This document shows, piece after piece, positions 17,483 through 25,813 of a stretch of 50,063 nt of DNA. This DNA is from CALCKW01 sp033852095. GTDB taxonomy: Bacteria; Pseudomonadota; Gammaproteobacteria; CALCKW01. The stretch covers positions 1 through 50,063 of the forward strand of contig JAWSVD010000011.1 in assembly GCA_033852095.1 (NCBI GenBank), written 5' to 3'. The translations under genes were made by a program, and so were the position numbers. Under the pieces are notes generated by a model, which made no database searches, was not told the origin of the DNA, and saw only the letters and a list, made by a program, of their open reading frames with translations. The first letter of the stretch is position 1; each line of letters begins with the position of its first letter.

Positions 17483-18136
17483 ATGAGCGCAGCACCTGGA
17501 ACACAAGCAGAGCAAAGCTCTAAAGCAGGCAGCACACTGATCTATAGCGCCGCGGGCTTGCTGTTGCTCGGCGCCATGGCGCTCGACACAACTGTTGTGC
17601 CCTTCGGCTCTGATCTGGACGCGATCAACGAGCAGTTTTCGCCGAAAGCGTTTGGCGAAGCGCAGTTCCCCGGCATACAGGACTACGTGCTGAAGCAGGC
17701 ACAGGACGCCACAGCCATGGCCCCAGAGATCCTGGAAGACAAAAAGAAAGCCGGTCTGCAGTACGGCATCAAAGCCGGCGTGGGGTATTCGATCCCGGTC
17801 AGATTTAGCGGTCTGGTGGGTGAATCAAAAGCGGGCAACTACACCATTGAGGTGGCGGGCATGCCAGAGGCGATTCGTCTGCGACTGCAAACCGGGCCTG
17901 CCATCAACGGCAGCGATTTGCGCGACGTCACTGGCAACATCGAATTCGGCCAATTCAAAAATCAAATTGAATACCAAAACGCCGGCGCCGCGATCAACAG
18001 CGCGCTCAAGACAAGCGTGTTAGCCGATATCGACACCAAGAACCTCAGCGGCAAACAAATCTCTGTGCACGGGGTGTTCAAACTCATCAACCCGAAGAAC
18101 TGGTTGGTCACGCCTGTGGCGATAGAAGTCCAATGA
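17483..18136 (+). CDS. DUF2291 family membrane-anchored periplasmic protein
   Basis: From the ATG at 17483 the protein has 217 residues. The start is chosen because AAAGGA lies about 10 nt before it, while the in-frame ATG at 17474 is too close to that site. A hydrophobic segment (about residues 16-36) is followed by a polar periplasmic domain. Unlike many annotated relatives it has no lipobox Cys, so it is probably held by an uncleaved N-terminal helix. DUF2291 proteins accompany sugar ABC transporters; their job is not established, and assisting the binding protein or permease is a guess. Its stop overlaps the ATPase start (ATGA). Confidence 0.85.
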   Translation: MSAAPGTQAEQSSKAGSTLIYSAAGLLLLGAMALDTTVVPFGSDLDAINEQFSPKAFGEAQFPGIQDYVLKQAQDATAMAPEILEDKKKAGLQYGIKAGVGYSIPVRFSGLVGESKAGNYTIEVAGMPEAIRLRLQTGPAINGSDLRDVTGNIEFGQFKNQIEYQNAGAAINSALKTSVLADIDTKNLSGKQISVHGVFKLINPKNWLVTPVAIEVQ

Positions 18137-19671
18137 GCAGCGTCGCTACAGACGCTGGCACAACTCAGAGCAACGTGGTGCTGTCGGCTAAAAACGTCGC
18201 CAAAACCTACGGTTTTGTGCACGCACTTAAAGGTGTGAATTTCGACATCAGCCGCGGTCAAGTCACCACGCTGTTCGGCGAGAACGGCGCGGGCAAGTCC
18301 ACTTTGATGAAAATCCTCTCGGGTGTGGTCTCGCCGACTTCCGGCGACATCGTGCTCGACGGCCAGCCTGTTAGCTTTAACTCATCCAGCCACGCTCGCG
18401 ACATGGGCATCTCGATCATTCACCAAGAGCTCAGCCTCGCGCCGAACATGAACGTGCGCGACAACATTTTCATGGGCCGCGAAATCACCACCGTCACCGG
18501 GGTCGACTACGCCGAAGAACACCGCCAGGCCAAGCAACTGATGCAGGAGCTCGAAGAGGACATAGACCCACTCACTCTGGTTGAAGACCTGCGCCTGGGC
18601 CAACAGCAAATCATCGAAATCGCCCGCGCCCTTTCGGTGGACTCGCGCATCCTTATCATGGATGAGCCCACCTCCGCGCTCAGCGCCACAGAGGTCGATG
18701 TCCTGTTCAAAGTCATCCGCGACCTGACCGCCAAGGGCGTGTCGATTGTCTACATATCGCACCACCTCGAGGAAGCGCTGCAGATAACCGACCACGCCGT
18801 GGTGCTGCGGGACGGCGCCATGACAGCGAACGCCCCCCGCGATGAGATAGATCTGGAGTGGATCGTGCGCCACATGGTCGGCGAGAACTTCGACCTCGGC
18901 CGCCCGCCACCCCGTGCGGAGCACACCGCCACAGCGGTTTCGGTGCAGGGCCTGACCATCGTCGATCAGAGCGGCTACGAGGTAGTCAACAATCTGTCCC
19001 TAGAAGTACAAGCCGGAGAAATCGTCTGCATCTACGGCCTGATGGGCGCGGGCCGCACCGAGCTGATGGAGTGTATCGCCGGGCGCCTGCGGGCGAGCGC
19101 CGGCAGTATCCACCTGCACCAGCAAGAGATCAGTAAGCTCAGTATTTCGCAGCGCATCGCCCGGGGTTTGGTGCTGGTGCCCGAAGACCGGCAGCGCGAT
19201 GGTCTGGTTCAAACCATGAACGTCGGCCAGAACTTGTCGGTCGCAAGCATCGACACCTTCAGTAACTACAGCATCACATCCCCGCGTCAAGAGAGCGCGC
19301 TGATCGAGAAGATGATCAGCGATGTAACGATCAAAACGGACGGCGGAAACGCCCCCATCGGTTCTCTATCAGGCGGCAACCAACAAAAAGTCGTGATCGG
19401 CAAGACCCTGGCCACTGAGCCAACCGTGTTGCTGCTCGACGAACCCAGCCGTGGCATAGACATAGGGGCGAAAGCGGAGGTGTTCAAGATACTCGCGGAT
19501 CGGGCCAGAGACGGGCTAGCGGTTATCTACACCACTTCAGAAGTTGGCGAGTGCCTGAGCATCGCACACCGCATCATCGTGATGCACAAAGGCAAGATAT
19601 CCGCTGAGTTTGATTCCAGCGTCAGCAAAGAAAAGATCATGGCGGCCTCCGGGGAATCCCTGGTCAATTAA
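18133..19671 (+). CDS. eryE: Tetritol/sugar ABC transporter ATPase (EryE-like)
   Basis: The 512-residue protein is a double ATPase of the carbohydrate uptake type 2 (RbsA/MglA) family. Domain 1 has Walker A GENGAGKST (49-57), signature LRLGQQQ (153-159) and Walker B ILIMDE (173-178). Domain 2 has the degenerate Walker A GLMGAGRTE usual for this family and the signature LSGGNQQK. It would drive import by the permease at 19717 and the binding protein at 20852. The ery name follows rhizobial eryEFG and rests on context. It is translationally coupled to the DUF2291 gene. Confidence 0.92.
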   Translation: MSSVATDAGTTQSNVVLSAKNVAKTYGFVHALKGVNFDISRGQVTTLFGENGAGKSTLMKILSGVVSPTSGDIVLDGQPVSFNSSSHARDMGISIIHQELSLAPNMNVRDNIFMGREITTVTGVDYAEEHRQAKQLMQELEEDIDPLTLVEDLRLGQQQIIEIARALSVDSRILIMDEPTSALSATEVDVLFKVIRDLTAKGVSIVYISHHLEEALQITDHAVVLRDGAMTANAPRDEIDLEWIVRHMVGENFDLGRPPPRAEHTATAVSVQGLTIVDQSGYEVVNNLSLEVQAGEIVCIYGLMGAGRTELMECIAGRLRASAGSIHLHQQEISKLSISQRIARGLVLVPEDRQRDGLVQTMNVGQNLSVASIDTFSNYSITSPRQESALIEKMISDVTIKTDGGNAPIGSLSGGNQQKVVIGKTLATEPTVLLLDEPSRGIDIGAKAEVFKILADRARDGLAVIYTTSEVGECLSIAHRIIVMHKGKISAEFDSSVSKEKIMAASGESLVN

Positions 19672-19716
19672 TGCTGCGCACATGCAACAGCACAAGATAA
19701 ATGCAGTACAGACTCT

Positions 19717-20748
19717 GTGAGTAAAAAGATGTCCAAAACGATTAAAGAATTTGACCCGGCAAAACTGCTGCTCGAAGGGCGCGCATTTTTCGCCCTCATC
19801 GCCATTATTGTGGTGTTTTCCTCGCTCTCGCCCTACTACTTCTCGGTCAGTAATTTTCTGACCATGTCGTCGCACGTCGCCATATTCGGCATCTTGTCGA
19901 TCGGCATGTTGCTGGTCATTCTCAACGGCGGCATCGATCTCTCCGTTGGCTCCACGCTTGGCCTGTGCGGCGTGGTCGCGGGTTTTCTAATGCAGGGCAT
20001 CCGCATCGACTACTTCGAAGTCGTGCTCTACCCGCCGGTCTGGGTGGTGCTGATTCTGACCTGCGCACTGGGCGCCTTTGTGGGCGCCATCAACGGCGTG
20101 TTGATTGCCTACTTTAAGGTGCCCGCCTTCGTCGCCACCCTCGGCGTGCTGTATGTGGCGCGCGGCGTGGCGCTGCTGATGACCAATGGCCTGACCTACA
20201 ACAACCTCGGCGGCAAGCCCGAACACGGCAACACCGGCTTTGATTGGCTGGGTTTTAACAAGGTCTTCGACGTGCCCATTGGCGTGGTGGTGCTGTTTAT
20301 CCTGGCCATCATTTGTGCGGTGGTACTGAACCGAACAGCCTTTGGCCGCTGGTTGTTCGCCTCCGGCGGCAACGAGCGCGCCGCCGCACTGTCGGGCGTA
20401 CCCGTCAAGCGTGTGCAGATCAGTGTCTACATGCTCTCCGGCGTCTGCGCAGCGATCGCAGGCATCGTCTTATCGTCACAGCTGACCTCTGCCGGCCCCA
20501 CCGCCGGCACCACCTACGAGCTGACAGCCATCGCCGCCGTGGTCATCGGCGGCGCCGCCCTGACCGGTGGTCGCGGCTCCATACAAGGCACCATGTTGGG
20601 CGCCTTCGTCATCGGATTTTTGTCCGATGGACTGGTGATCATAGGCGTCTCGTCCTACTGGCAAACTGTATTTACCGGCGCTGTGATTGTGCTCGCTGTT
20701 CTGTTGAACAGCATCCAGTACAGCGGCAAGTCCAAGGCTTCTCACTGA
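19717..20748 (+). CDS. eryF: Tetritol/sugar ABC transporter permease (EryF-like)
   Basis: The 343-residue inner-membrane protein has many hydrophobic helices and the RbsC-type blocks GGIDLSVGST near residue 70 and VIGGAALTGGRGS near 285. Only one permease gene is present, which suits a homodimeric channel as in ribose transporters. It starts 45 bp after the ATPase. A 103-bp gap separates it from the binding-protein gene. Confidence 0.92.
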   Translation: MSKKMSKTIKEFDPAKLLLEGRAFFALIAIIVVFSSLSPYYFSVSNFLTMSSHVAIFGILSIGMLLVILNGGIDLSVGSTLGLCGVVAGFLMQGIRIDYFEVVLYPPVWVVLILTCALGAFVGAINGVLIAYFKVPAFVATLGVLYVARGVALLMTNGLTYNNLGGKPEHGNTGFDWLGFNKVFDVPIGVVVLFILAIICAVVLNRTAFGRWLFASGGNERAAALSGVPVKRVQISVYMLSGVCAAIAGIVLSSQLTSAGPTAGTTYELTAIAAVVIGGAALTGGRGSIQGTMLGAFVIGFLSDGLVIIGVSSYWQTVFTGAVIVLAVLLNSIQYSGKSKASH

Positions 20749-20851
20749 GGAACTCTCCAATTAATCTCAACCAGGCGCACCGTAAAGGAGGTTAAAACGC
20801 ACCGACGCTTTTTCGTACGGCAACACACCATAAAAACAACGAGGATTTAAG

Positions 20852-21799
20852 ATGTTCAAGAAACTAAAAATCACAGCTCTCGCTGCCCTGGCCGCAAGCA
20901 CACTCATGGCCAGCACAGCATGGGCTGATGGCCTGATTACAATTGTTGTTAACGACCCATCTAACCCCTACTGGTTTACCGAGGGCGAAGTTGCAAAAGC
21001 GACCGCTGAGAGCCTGGGCTACACGGCCTCAGTCAATGCTCACAAAGGTGATACCAACACCGAGAGCACCATCATAGACACGGCCATCACCAACAAATCA
21101 GTTGCGATCATTCTCGATCCTGCCAATGCTGACGGCTCCATCGGCGCAGTGAAAAAAGCGATCGCAGCAGGCATTCCCGTCATTCTGGTGAACGCTGAGA
21201 TAAATCAAGACGGCTTGGCTCTCGCACAGTTGGTGTCCAACAACGCACAGGGTGCGGAGCTGGGTGCATCACAGTGGATAGAAAGTGTGGGTGACACCGG
21301 AAAATACGTCGAGCTGTTTGGCGCCCCTTCCGACAACAACGCCGCTACCCGTTCAAACGGTTACGAGACTGTGTTGACCCAGTACCCTGATCTGGAAAAA
21401 GTTGCTAAAGAAGTGGCAGATTGGGATCGCACCAAAGGCCACGACAAGATGCAATCCATGCTGCAAGCCAACCCCGATATCCAGGGCGTGATCAGCGGCA
21501 ACGATGAAATGGCACTGGGCGCCATCGCCGCACTGAAGAAAGCGGGCATGCTGGATAAGGTCAGTGTCGGCGGCTTTGACGGATCACCCGACGCTATCGC
21601 GGCAATCAAAGCCGGTGAGATGGACTACACCGTCCTGCAGCCCGTTGCCGTTTTTGCCGCAGAAGCTGTGCGCCAAGCCGACAACTTCATCAAGACCGGC
21701 AGCACCGGTGTAGACACCGAAAAGCAGCTGTTCGATTGCCTCTTAATCACCCAAGACAATGTCGACAACTACACCGCACCTTTTGTGCTATCTGAGTAA
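20852..21799 (+). CDS. eryG: Periplasmic sugar-binding protein (EryG-like)
   Basis: The 315-residue protein begins with a Sec signal peptide (basic MFKKLK, hydrophobic core, cleavage after ASTAWA, about residue 25) followed by a periplasmic-binding-protein type 1 fold of the RbsB class (VVNDPSNPYW, DTAITNKSVAIILDPAN, VISGNDEMALGAIAAL). It should capture the polyol for the EryE/EryF importer. It has its own ribosome site (GAGGA) and lies downstream of a 103-bp gap, so it may be expressed at a different level from the permease. A long stem-loop at 21830-21863 follows. Confidence 0.92.
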   Translation: MFKKLKITALAALAASTLMASTAWADGLITIVVNDPSNPYWFTEGEVAKATAESLGYTASVNAHKGDTNTESTIIDTAITNKSVAIILDPANADGSIGAVKKAIAAGIPVILVNAEINQDGLALAQLVSNNAQGAELGASQWIESVGDTGKYVELFGAPSDNNAATRSNGYETVLTQYPDLEKVAKEVADWDRTKGHDKMQSMLQANPDIQGVISGNDEMALGAIAALKKAGMLDKVSVGGFDGSPDAIAAIKAGEMDYTVLQPVAVFAAEAVRQADNFIKTGSTGVDTEKQLFDCLLITQDNVDNYTAPFVLSE

Positions 21800-21829
21800 C
21801 AACAGCCAAAAGGCGCGTTGATCAAGAAG

Positions 21830-21863
21830 GCTGCTCTCCACCCTCTCGCCGTGTGAGAGCAGC
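21830..21863 (+). terminator. Stem-loop after the transporter operon
   Basis: A perfect 9-bp stem (GCTGCTCTC, GAGAGCAGC) with a 16-nt loop lies 30 bp after the binding-protein stop. There is no T tract, so it may protect the mRNA 3' end or need Rho rather than be an intrinsic terminator. Confidence 0.4.
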
Positions 21864-22025
21864 GGGCCACTCTAGCCCAGGACGCCAAAACCACCGCAAG
21901 GACGCGACTTGATCAGTGCAAGCCCCGTGCTTGCGCAACGAAGCTAGAACCACTCCCGGCACACTGGCCGGGGTGTTCACAGAACACGTCGAGGACGTGC
22001 CCAGAGATGCGCTCAGAGGATCACT

Positions 22026-22787
22026 CTAAGACGCGACGATCAGTTCGATCCCCGCGGACTTCAGCTCCTCCACAAGAGCAGACTCAACGCCCGCGTCCGT
22101 GATCACGCCAGTGAACACATCCAGCGGCACCAGCTCATTCAAAGCGGTGCGACCGAACTTGCGGTGATCCGCCATCAGGTAGGACTGCTGCGCCACTTCA
22201 ATCATCAAGCGCTTGATGCGCAGTGCCTCGTGGTCCATGTGAAAGACCTTCTGGTTGTTGATCGCCGGCGCCGAGATAAAAGACACGTCCGCGCGCAATT
22301 TTCGCAACCCTTCTTCGGCCACGATGCCAAAAAAGCCGTTGAATTTCTGTGAGTAATTACCGCCAATCACCACCAGCGACAGCCCAGGCACGGATTTCAC
22401 CGCTTCGATCACACCCAGATTATTGGTGATCACGGTCAGGGGGCGCTTGGCCGGCAGCAGCTCACCCAACAAGGCAGCAGTGGTGCCGTCATTCAAAATC
22501 ACGCTCATGCCCGGCTCGATAAGCGCCAGCGCGGCCCTGGCCACCATGGACTTCTCACGGGTGTCGCGGTGCTCCCTGAAGCGGTAGTCGGCCTCGAAAT
22601 CCATGCTCGATTCAATCGACGCACCGCCGCGTGTTTTGCGCAGGATGCCCTCGCCTTCCAACTCGTCTAAATCACGGTGGATAGTCATCTTAGAGACAGC
22701 AAAATGTGCCGCCAACTCATCGAGCTTCACCGAGCCCTGTTTGACCAACAGATCAAGAATTTCCTTGCGTCGCTCGTCACGTCTCAT
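22026..22787 (-). CDS. DeoR family transcriptional regulator
   Basis: The 253-residue regulator has the DeoR helix-turn-helix (RRKEILDLLVKQGSVKLDELAAHFAVSK is the region; recognition helix MTIHRDLDELE) and a C-terminal sugar-phosphate-sensing domain (NDGTTAALLGELL, TNNLG, GGNYSQKFNGFFG). It is divergent from tkt across 162 bp that hold an inverted repeat, so tkt-tal and its own gene are likely targets. Rhizobial and Brucella erythritol loci also carry a DeoR regulator beside the isomerase genes, which suggests a second regulator of this pathway here. The effector is probably a pathway phosphate ester, by inference. Confidence 0.9.
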   Translation of the reverse strand: MRRDERRKEILDLLVKQGSVKLDELAAHFAVSKMTIHRDLDELEGEGILRKTRGGASIESSMDFEADYRFREHRDTREKSMVARAALALIEPGMSVILNDGTTAALLGELLPAKRPLTVITNNLGVIEAVKSVPGLSLVVIGGNYSQKFNGFFGIVAEEGLRKLRADVSFISAPAINNQKVFHMDHEALRIKRLMIEVAQQSYLMADHRKFGRTALNELVPLDVFTGVITDAGVESALVEELKSAGIELIVAS

Positions 22788-22831
22788 CGGCGCCTGTCTG
22801 CTTGATGCGTAGCTAAATAGAGCACGCAGTC

Positions 22832-22896
22832 TAACAACTTCACAAATTATTCACATCTTCGCCGTGATATCTAACATTTTTAATGTGATGTTGTTA
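22832..22896. promoter_or_regulatory. Inverted repeat operator candidate between deoR-type gene and tkt
   Basis: TAACAACTTCACA (22832-22844) faces TGTGATGTTGTTA (22884-22896), matching at 12 of 13 positions. Further TTCACA and TAACATT half-site-like elements lie between them. The placement in a divergent regulator/target region fits a DeoR operator. Confidence 0.55.
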
Positions 22897-22949
22897 TCAT
22901 TGAGCGATACGAAACAGCTCCTACTTTAGGAACAACATCCGAGGTATCC

Positions 22950-24977
22950 ATGCCAAACACTTCAATCGTTCAGCGCGCCGCCCAACAAGACCCAGACAAC
23001 TTCGCACTCGCCAACTGCATTCGCGCCCTCACCATCGATGCGGTGGAGGCAGCCAAGTCCGGGCACCCTGGCGCGCCGATGGGCATGGCTGATGCCGCGA
23101 CGGTGTTGTTTCGCAAACACCTCAAGTTCGACGCCGCCAACCCGCGCTGGCCCGACCGAGATCGTTTTGTGCTGTCCAATGGACACGCCTCGATGATGCT
23201 CTACAGCTTGCTGCACCTCTGCGGTTATCAGGACATGAGCCTCGACGAGATCAAGCGCTTCCGCCAGTCCGGCTCCAAAACAGCGGGCCACCCGGAATTC
23301 GGCCACGCCGAAGGCATAGAGACGACCACCGGCCCGCTGGGCCAAGGTCTCGCGGCGGCCGTGGGCATGGCGCTGGCAGAGAAGTCCCAGGCCGACACCT
23401 TCGGCAGCAGCGTCGTCGATCACCGCACCTATGTGTTCCTCGGAGACGGCTGCCTGCAAGAAGGCATCGGCCAAGAGGCCATCAGCTTGGCCGGCCACTT
23501 GGGCTTGGGCAAACTGATCGCACTCTACGACGACAATGCCATCACCATCGACGGCGCCACCAGTGTTTCCTTCTCTGACGATGTGCCCGCCAGGCTGCGT
23601 GCCAGCCATTGGCATGTGCTGTCCGTGGACGGCCACGACGCTGTCGCCATCGATGAGGCCATAAGCCAAGCACGCGCCGAGACCGAACGCCCCACCCTGA
23701 TCGCGCTGAAAACAGTGATCGGCTTTGGATCGCCGAACAAAGCCGGCAGCGCCGCAGCTCACGGCTCACCGCTGGGCCCTGATGAAGCGAAGGCAACTAA
23801 ACAGGCCCTGGGCTGGGACGAAGATAACTTCAGCATCCCCGCAGCACTGCAGCAGCAATGGGCTGAGATCGGTGCCGCTGGTGCGACCTACCACGAGGCA
23901 TGGCAGGCACGTTTCGCCCAGCTGAGCAGCGAAGCACAACAAGAGTTCAACCGTCGCCTCGCAGCCGAACTGCCCGCTGAATACGACGCGCGCATGGCCA
24001 CCGCTTATCAAGCACTGCTGGATCAACCGCAACACGTTGCCACCCGTAAAGCCAGTCAGCTCGCACTCGCAACCTTGACCGAGCTGGTACCGGAGATGAT
24101 CGGCGGCTCGGCTGATCTGACCGGCTCCAACCTGACCCGCGTGCCCGCAGTGGACAGCCAGTACAGCCGCGAGAGCGCCGGGCGCTACGTCGGTTACGGC
24201 GTGCGTGAATTCGGCATGAGCGCGATGATGAACGGCATGATTAACCACGGTGGGCTGATCCCCTACGGCGGCACCTTTTTGGTGTTCTCTGACTACGCGC
24301 GCAACGCTATCCGCCTCTCGGCGCTGATGGGCATCGGCACCCTGTACGTGATGACCCACGACAGCATTGGCCTCGGTGAAGACGGGCCCACACACCAGCC
24401 CGTGGAACACCTGGCCAGCTTGCGCGCCATTCCCAACCTCACGGTGTTCCGCCCCGCCGACGCGGTGGAGACCCTCGAGTGCTGGGACCTCGCCATCCGC
24501 CGCCGCCATTCACCGTCGCTGTTTGCCCTCTCGCGACAGGGCGTACCGCAACTGCGGGACAACTGCGAGAGCAACCTGTCAGCGCGCGGCGCCTACGTCA
24601 TTCGCCAGTTCGGCGCGGGCCGCGACATCACCCTGATCGCCACCGGCACCGAGGTCAGCTTGGCGGTTGATGCAGCGCAGGAGCTGCAGCAACAAGGCTT
24701 GTCCGTGGCTGTCGTCTCCATGCCCAGCTGGGAGCTCTTTGACGAGCAATCCCCTGCTTACCGCGAAGAGACACTCGGCAGTGCGCCGCGTATCGCCATC
24801 GAGGCGGCCAGCAAATTTGGCTGGACCCGCTACGTCAATTCAGAAGACGACGTGATCGGCATGACAGGCTTTGGTGCCTCCGCACCGGCGGAAGAGCTCT
24901 ACGAACAATTCGGAATAACCCAAGCGGCCATAGTGGACAAAGCACTGGCGCTGAGCAAAGGAAATACAAGCACATGA
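22950..24977 (+). CDS. tkt: Transketolase
   Basis: The 675-residue thiamine-diphosphate enzyme is of normal full length. It shows SGHPGAPMGMA at 37-47, GPLGQGLAAAVG near 128-139, the ThDP-Mg motif beginning GDG (165-167), and the C-terminal half with GLGEDGPTHQPVEH. Transketolase uses D-erythrose-4-phosphate as acceptor with xylulose-5-phosphate to make fructose-6-phosphate and glyceraldehyde-3-phosphate. That is exactly the outlet needed for the tetritol pathway encoded next door. It overlaps the transaldolase start (ATGA). This is probably a pathway-dedicated copy, but it could be the only one in the genome. Confidence 0.96.
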   Translation: MPNTSIVQRAAQQDPDNFALANCIRALTIDAVEAAKSGHPGAPMGMADAATVLFRKHLKFDAANPRWPDRDRFVLSNGHASMMLYSLLHLCGYQDMSLDEIKRFRQSGSKTAGHPEFGHAEGIETTTGPLGQGLAAAVGMALAEKSQADTFGSSVVDHRTYVFLGDGCLQEGIGQEAISLAGHLGLGKLIALYDDNAITIDGATSVSFSDDVPARLRASHWHVLSVDGHDAVAIDEAISQARAETERPTLIALKTVIGFGSPNKAGSAAAHGSPLGPDEAKATKQALGWDEDNFSIPAALQQQWAEIGAAGATYHEAWQARFAQLSSEAQQEFNRRLAAELPAEYDARMATAYQALLDQPQHVATRKASQLALATLTELVPEMIGGSADLTGSNLTRVPAVDSQYSRESAGRYVGYGVREFGMSAMMNGMINHGGLIPYGGTFLVFSDYARNAIRLSALMGIGTLYVMTHDSIGLGEDGPTHQPVEHLASLRAIPNLTVFRPADAVETLECWDLAIRRRHSPSLFALSRQGVPQLRDNCESNLSARGAYVIRQFGAGRDITLIATGTEVSLAVDAAQELQQQGLSVAVVSMPSWELFDEQSPAYREETLGSAPRIAIEAASKFGWTRYVNSEDDVIGMTGFGASAPAEELYEQFGITQAAIVDKALALSKGNTST

Positions 24978-25627
24978 AATTTTTTGTAGACACTGCAGTT
25001 GTAGAAGAAATCGCCGAACTGAACGACTACGGTCTGCTGGACGGCGTCACCACCAACCCGTCCCTGATCGCCAAGTCCGGCCGTGACTTCAAAGAAGTAA
25101 TCGCCGAGATCTGCGCCCTGGTGGACGGCCCTGTGTCCGCCGAAGTCGCCTCGATGGACTTCAAAAGCATGATGGCCGAGGGCGAGCACCTGGCCAAGAT
25201 AGCGCCCAATGTGGTGGTCAAGTTGCCGCTGACGCTGGACGGTTTGAAAGCTTGCCGCCAGTTCTCAAAACAAGAAATCAAGACCAACGTCACGCTGTGC
25301 TTCTCAGCCAACCAAGCGCTGCTCGCCGCCAAGGCCGGCGCCACGTATATCTCGCCTTTTCTGGGCCGCCTGGACGATCTCAACATCGACGGCATGCTGC
25401 TGATTGAGGAGATTCGCGCGATATATGACAACTACGACTTCGCCACCGAAGTGCTCGCCGCGTCTATCCGCAACGCCAACCACGTCAAAGACGTCGCCCT
25501 GGCAGGCGCCGATGTGGCGACTATCCCGCCTGCCGTGATCAAGGGCCTGGCCAAGCACGTCTTGACCGACAAAGGACTCGAGCAATTCGCCGCGGATTGG
25601 GCTGCCACCGGCCAGAGCATCCTCTAA
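24974..25627 (+). CDS. tal: Small transaldolase (TalC/fructose-6-phosphate aldolase family)
   Basis: The 217-residue barrel of the short transaldolase class has the Schiff-base lysine K83 in VVVKLPLT, GVTTNPSL at 24-31, NVTLCFSANQA and ATYISPFLGRLDD. This size class includes both true transaldolases (TalC) and fructose-6-phosphate aldolases. The Phe in SPFLGR favours transaldolase, since FSA enzymes tend to have Tyr there; this is from family knowledge and not tested. Together with the coupled tkt it would recycle D-erythrose-4-phosphate and sedoheptulose-7-phosphate. Two tandem terminators follow. Confidence 0.92.
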   Translation: MKFFVDTAVVEEIAELNDYGLLDGVTTNPSLIAKSGRDFKEVIAEICALVDGPVSAEVASMDFKSMMAEGEHLAKIAPNVVVKLPLTLDGLKACRQFSKQEIKTNVTLCFSANQALLAAKAGATYISPFLGRLDDLNIDGMLLIEEIRAIYDNYDFATEVLAASIRNANHVKDVALAGADVATIPPAVIKGLAKHVLTDKGLEQFAADWAATGQSIL

Positions 25628-25640
25628 GACTTCGCCATAT

Positions 25641-25690
25641 ACCGCTCCTGAGCGGTCTTTTCCCCGGGCACTCTCGCCCGGGGGCTTTTT
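25641..25690 (+). terminator. Two tandem intrinsic terminators after tkt-tal
   Basis: The first hairpin ACCGCT/AGCGGT (25641-25656) runs into CTTTTCC. The second, CCCGGGC (25663-25669) with GCCCGGG (25676-25682), runs into GGCTTTTT. Both lie within 65 bp of the transaldolase stop. Confidence 0.9.
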
Positions 25691-25813
25691 CCCTCGACCA
25701 TCTCAGCACAGCACTCTCTGCACTTGCATCGCAGCGCGCGGACCCTTGCCGCAGTCCCTTGCCGCAAACTCCCGCCGCGACCCGGTTGATCGCGAAGCCC
25801 TGTTGCTCCGCTG

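Noticed and set aside
17962..18261. Sense/antisense overlap at the DUF2291-ATPase junction
   Set aside because: The minus-strand frame there is only a shadow of the two coupled plus-strand genes.
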